Assembly: GCA_947846985.1 (NCBI GenBank)
Contig: CANTUZ010000004.1
Coordinates: forward strand, 56,211,672 to 56,275,671
Source of the DNA: Fratercula arctica
Taxonomy: Eukaryota > Chordata > Aves > Charadriiformes > Alcidae
DNA length: 64,000 nt
Reading direction: 5' to 3'
Made by a program: the position numbers and the translations under genes. Positions 61,110 to 64,000 of the stretch are shown one piece after another. Under the pieces are notes generated by a model. That model was given only the letters and a program-made list of their open reading frames with translations. It had not been told where the DNA came from and made no database searches. Every line of letters begins with the position of its first letter. Position 1 is the stretch's first letter.

Positions 61110-64000
61110 AAGAAAACATTTTGTGGATTTGAGACTGAGAGTATTTTATTATAAACATGGTAAAATATTTATATAAATATCAACCTTATGATTTTTTTTC
61201 TTATACTTGAAGTCACTGAAGAGATTCATCCTATATTTGAAATCACTCAGTACTCATGATGCTTTGAATTACTCTAGTCCACCTCACATCTACAGTATTT
61301 TGCTCATTTCATTGCCCAAGCTGGTTTTCCTACCTATTTGCTAAACTGTTTTGACTGACAGGCTTTTAGCTGAAATACAGGTGTTGAATTTGCAACTTTG
61401 ATTCTTATGATCTAGTACTGTTATTAGATCTATCAGATTGGTGCATTTGGATTACACAGATGTTTACTTGGGTATTTACTATTGAAACTAATTAAATCAT
61501 TTGTGTGTGTAGTAGACAGATAAAATGAGCTTTGATGACATCTCATATATGCTTAGCACATGTAGAGCCATATGCTTTTAGGCACCAGTTTGAGGGCTTT
61601 GAAGGCAAAGCTCTAGCAGCTCTTACTGTGACATTTTAAGACATTGTCTCTTCCTTCTGCCTCTGTTGAAGTTCTGCCCTTAGAAAAGTTAGCAGAAGAG
61701 AAAATGGTCCTCAGCCACTCCAGCTGACCTTTCATCATGTAGTTGAAACCTACCTCCATCAGGGGCTTAGTTTAAAAAAAATGAGCCTTGTCTTGGAGGC
61801 CAACAAATCCAGTAGTAACCTCCAGCAGAATTACAGACAGACTTTTGGAAAGAATAGCATTTTGCATCACTCAGCAAGTTTCATCACACCTCACCTGCCA
61901 AAGCCCTTTAGGCCTCTTTGTGGCAAACTTGGGCAACATTAATATCCATAAAACATTGAATAGAACTCTTAAAATGTCACTATGTTAATATTGTCCAAAT
62001 CCAACTTTCCAAGCTTATGTAATAAACTTCTTTCTCTCTCCCTTTTTCAAGGAATATCATAAGGTTCCCATACAATCCTGAGTGCCTTTTTACTCATTTA
62101 AGCAATACAATACCACTCCCAACAGGACATCATAAGCCTCAGAATCTGGACAGTGCTTAAACACAGAAACAATGGATGCTAAAATCTTCCCTTATTATTC
62201 TTCCTTTTGTGGCTATGCTCGAATTAGCAGCACAATTAACCATTAGAAAGTTGGAAGATCAGGGAAGCCCCTCCTGAAAATTATCCTCTTCTGTGTTGTT
62301 GAACGACCTCAGAGGTAAGCACTTTTAAGAATATCTTATGCCACTAGCATTATAGGAGTCTACAGATATTTTTTGCCAATGAAATTTTTCTGAGACTGAG
62401 GTTTTCTATCACAAATGTGAAAACTGAGAACAGGCCTGTTGTAGCTTGCCACAAGACAAGTACCAACCATTTGCAGGAAACTGGCTGTGTGGCTTCAGCA
62501 GGGGCAAGGATGGATGCTGAGGCTGTGCAGAAGAGGGAGACAAGGGATAGATTCTTACAGAGACTGAGAAGAAAAGCTATATAAATAAATACTGTAATAA
62601 ATGGGAACACAGGAAGAAAAGAAAAAGAACAATCCAGTAGGGCATAGATAAAAAACCTAGCACATATTTTAGACAAAACCTGGCAGGAAAGAGAATACAA
62701 ATGTGCCAAAATGAATATATGGCAGCAGAATGCCAGTTTTATTCTGCCCATTCATCACTGCATATGATTTCGTATCCTGTTGATAAAAAATTATGCTTTG
62801 TGGGTTCAGTCATATTCCTTGAGAGAAAGTTGCTCTGGGGACAGGGAAGGCTACATAACCAAAACATGGGAGATGAAAGACATTTGCAAAGCACATCTCC
62901 CTTGTGCTTCAGGGGTCACAACAGACTGCAGGGGAAACCACTTTCCAAAAAAGTTGCTCTTAACTGTCTCCAAAGGCTTTCCAGACAAGCTGGCCCTGTG
63001 CACAGGAAGAGACAGGGCTGTAAATCCCATTTTGTCCTGCTCAGTCCAAACCTACTCTGCCCAGTCCTGCTATGTCTTGTGTGTGGACACATGCCACCCT
63101 CTGGCTCTGCCTCCTTCCCCATTAGATCTCCTTCCTCCATGCCAAATTTTAGAGCTGCTCTTGTGATTGATGGCTAAATCCTGTCAATGAAAATGAACTG
63201 AGTTTGCTTAAATGGTCTGAAATAACAGGTCTAGGATAATTCCTCTCTGTCTGTTTCTTACAAACACAGGTTAGGAAGCAACCAGACAAGGACATCAGAT
63301 GGCCAACATAAGGAGAAAATAACACGGAAAGGGATTAGACTGGAAAGAGACAATTAAACTAATGAAGTCCACGAGCCACAGTCTCAGCTGCCAGAGACAG
63401 CACAGTCAGTGTCTTGGACTGCATAAGCCCAAGAATTTCGTACTTAGTCAGGTCTTTTGGTCCCGCACATTCTTTTGTGTACATCACAGCTAACTGCCCT
63501 TCAGTTGCACTGTATGACACCTGATATTTATATCATGTATCAACGGCTCAGCAATGGGAACCACATCAAGATTAAAACCAAGATATTTTCCACTTGTTTC
63601 TAGTCTCCTTATCCTGGCTTTATCACCAGAGGGTCTAATGAGTGTAATAAGCCTTTAATTTTGTTGTTTAGAGAGAATGGCAGAAAATCATCTATGAGAG
63701 TGCCAATCTGAGAAGTCAGACCTCATCAAACATCAGGATTTGATTTCAAGATGGAAAATCTTTAGACTTACAACAACTGCTAAAACCTGAAATTTTGCAA
63801 GGCAGTATTGAAGATCTCGTCAGTGCAATAGTTTTCTATCAGAATTTACTTATAACAGTTACACAGTTACAAGCTCAATTTGAACAAAAGTCTCTTGAAA
63901 AGTGGCAGGAATTCAGTGAAAGTTTTTCTGATCATCTGCTTTGCTACAACGCACTCTAAATCTGAGGCAGCCTACTACAAGGCTGTCTCTGCAGCAAGAG
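61110..64000. other. unique noncoding DNA
   Basis: No gene or repeat recognised. The 158-codon plus frame at 62701-63177 overlaps two other open frames (plus and minus) without motifs, and the hydrophobic 133-codon minus frame at 62350-62751 reflects A-rich plus-strand composition. Confidence 0.5.

Noticed and set aside
62350..62751. Hydrophobic 133-codon minus-strand frame as a membrane protein
   Set aside because: Hydrophobicity follows from T-rich composition of the minus strand. There are no start context, splice sites or known motif.
62701..63177. 158-codon plus-strand frame
   Set aside because: Two other frames are open over the same DNA, there are no motifs, and the composition looks like translated noncoding sequence.

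Overview
The window reads as ordinary avian nuclear DNA, either intergenic or from a very long intron. No complete protein-coding gene can be supported. The bird assignment rests on four things seen here. The dispersed repeats are almost all CR1 LINE fragments, several with the typical 3' end (ATTCTATG-type short repeat, 'ggttggaagggacc' core). There is a class II-type retroviral solo LTR with a 6-bp target duplication. Overall repeat density is low. No SINEs are recognisable. The background is AT-rich, with stop codons in every frame. Most longer open frames are chance or repeat-derived.

Layout. 1-8471: unique AT-rich DNA with one old CR1 scrap near 2.15-2.28 kb. 8472-9980: a 178-bp segment present twice in direct orientation, 1,331 bp apart, at about 98% identity. 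9981-22433: mostly unique DNA with a G-quadruplex-like tract at 19.08 kb and two splice-flanked open segments (14.09 and 21.99 kb). 22434-28828: two minus-strand CR1 3' ends plus some GC-richer unique sequence. 30356-31206: a plus-strand CR1 with part of its reverse transcriptase frame, a second short CR1 inserted inside it, and a large internal deletion. 31207-40318: unique DNA with one very short CR1 end and one candidate exon on the minus strand (36.8 kb). 40319-41370: a second plus-strand CR1 of another subfamily, with a decayed reverse transcriptase C-terminal half. 41371-52593: unique DNA, short tandem duplications, and a decayed minus-strand pseudogene (46.56-46.98 kb) matching an uncharacterised multicopy animal protein family. 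52594-53364: about 770 bp of almost pure pyrimidine microsatellite. 57978-58350: the solo LTR, minus orientation. 58357-64000: unique DNA with a 20-base G run and a 42-bp tandem duplication.

The parts do not form an operon or pathway. The window records retroelement insertion, nesting, internal deletion, LTR-LTR recombination and slippage. The most unusual items are the pseudogene at 46.6-47.0 kb, the 178-bp direct duplication, the nested CR1 with a preserved target duplication, and a few splice-flanked open segments that may or may not be real exons.
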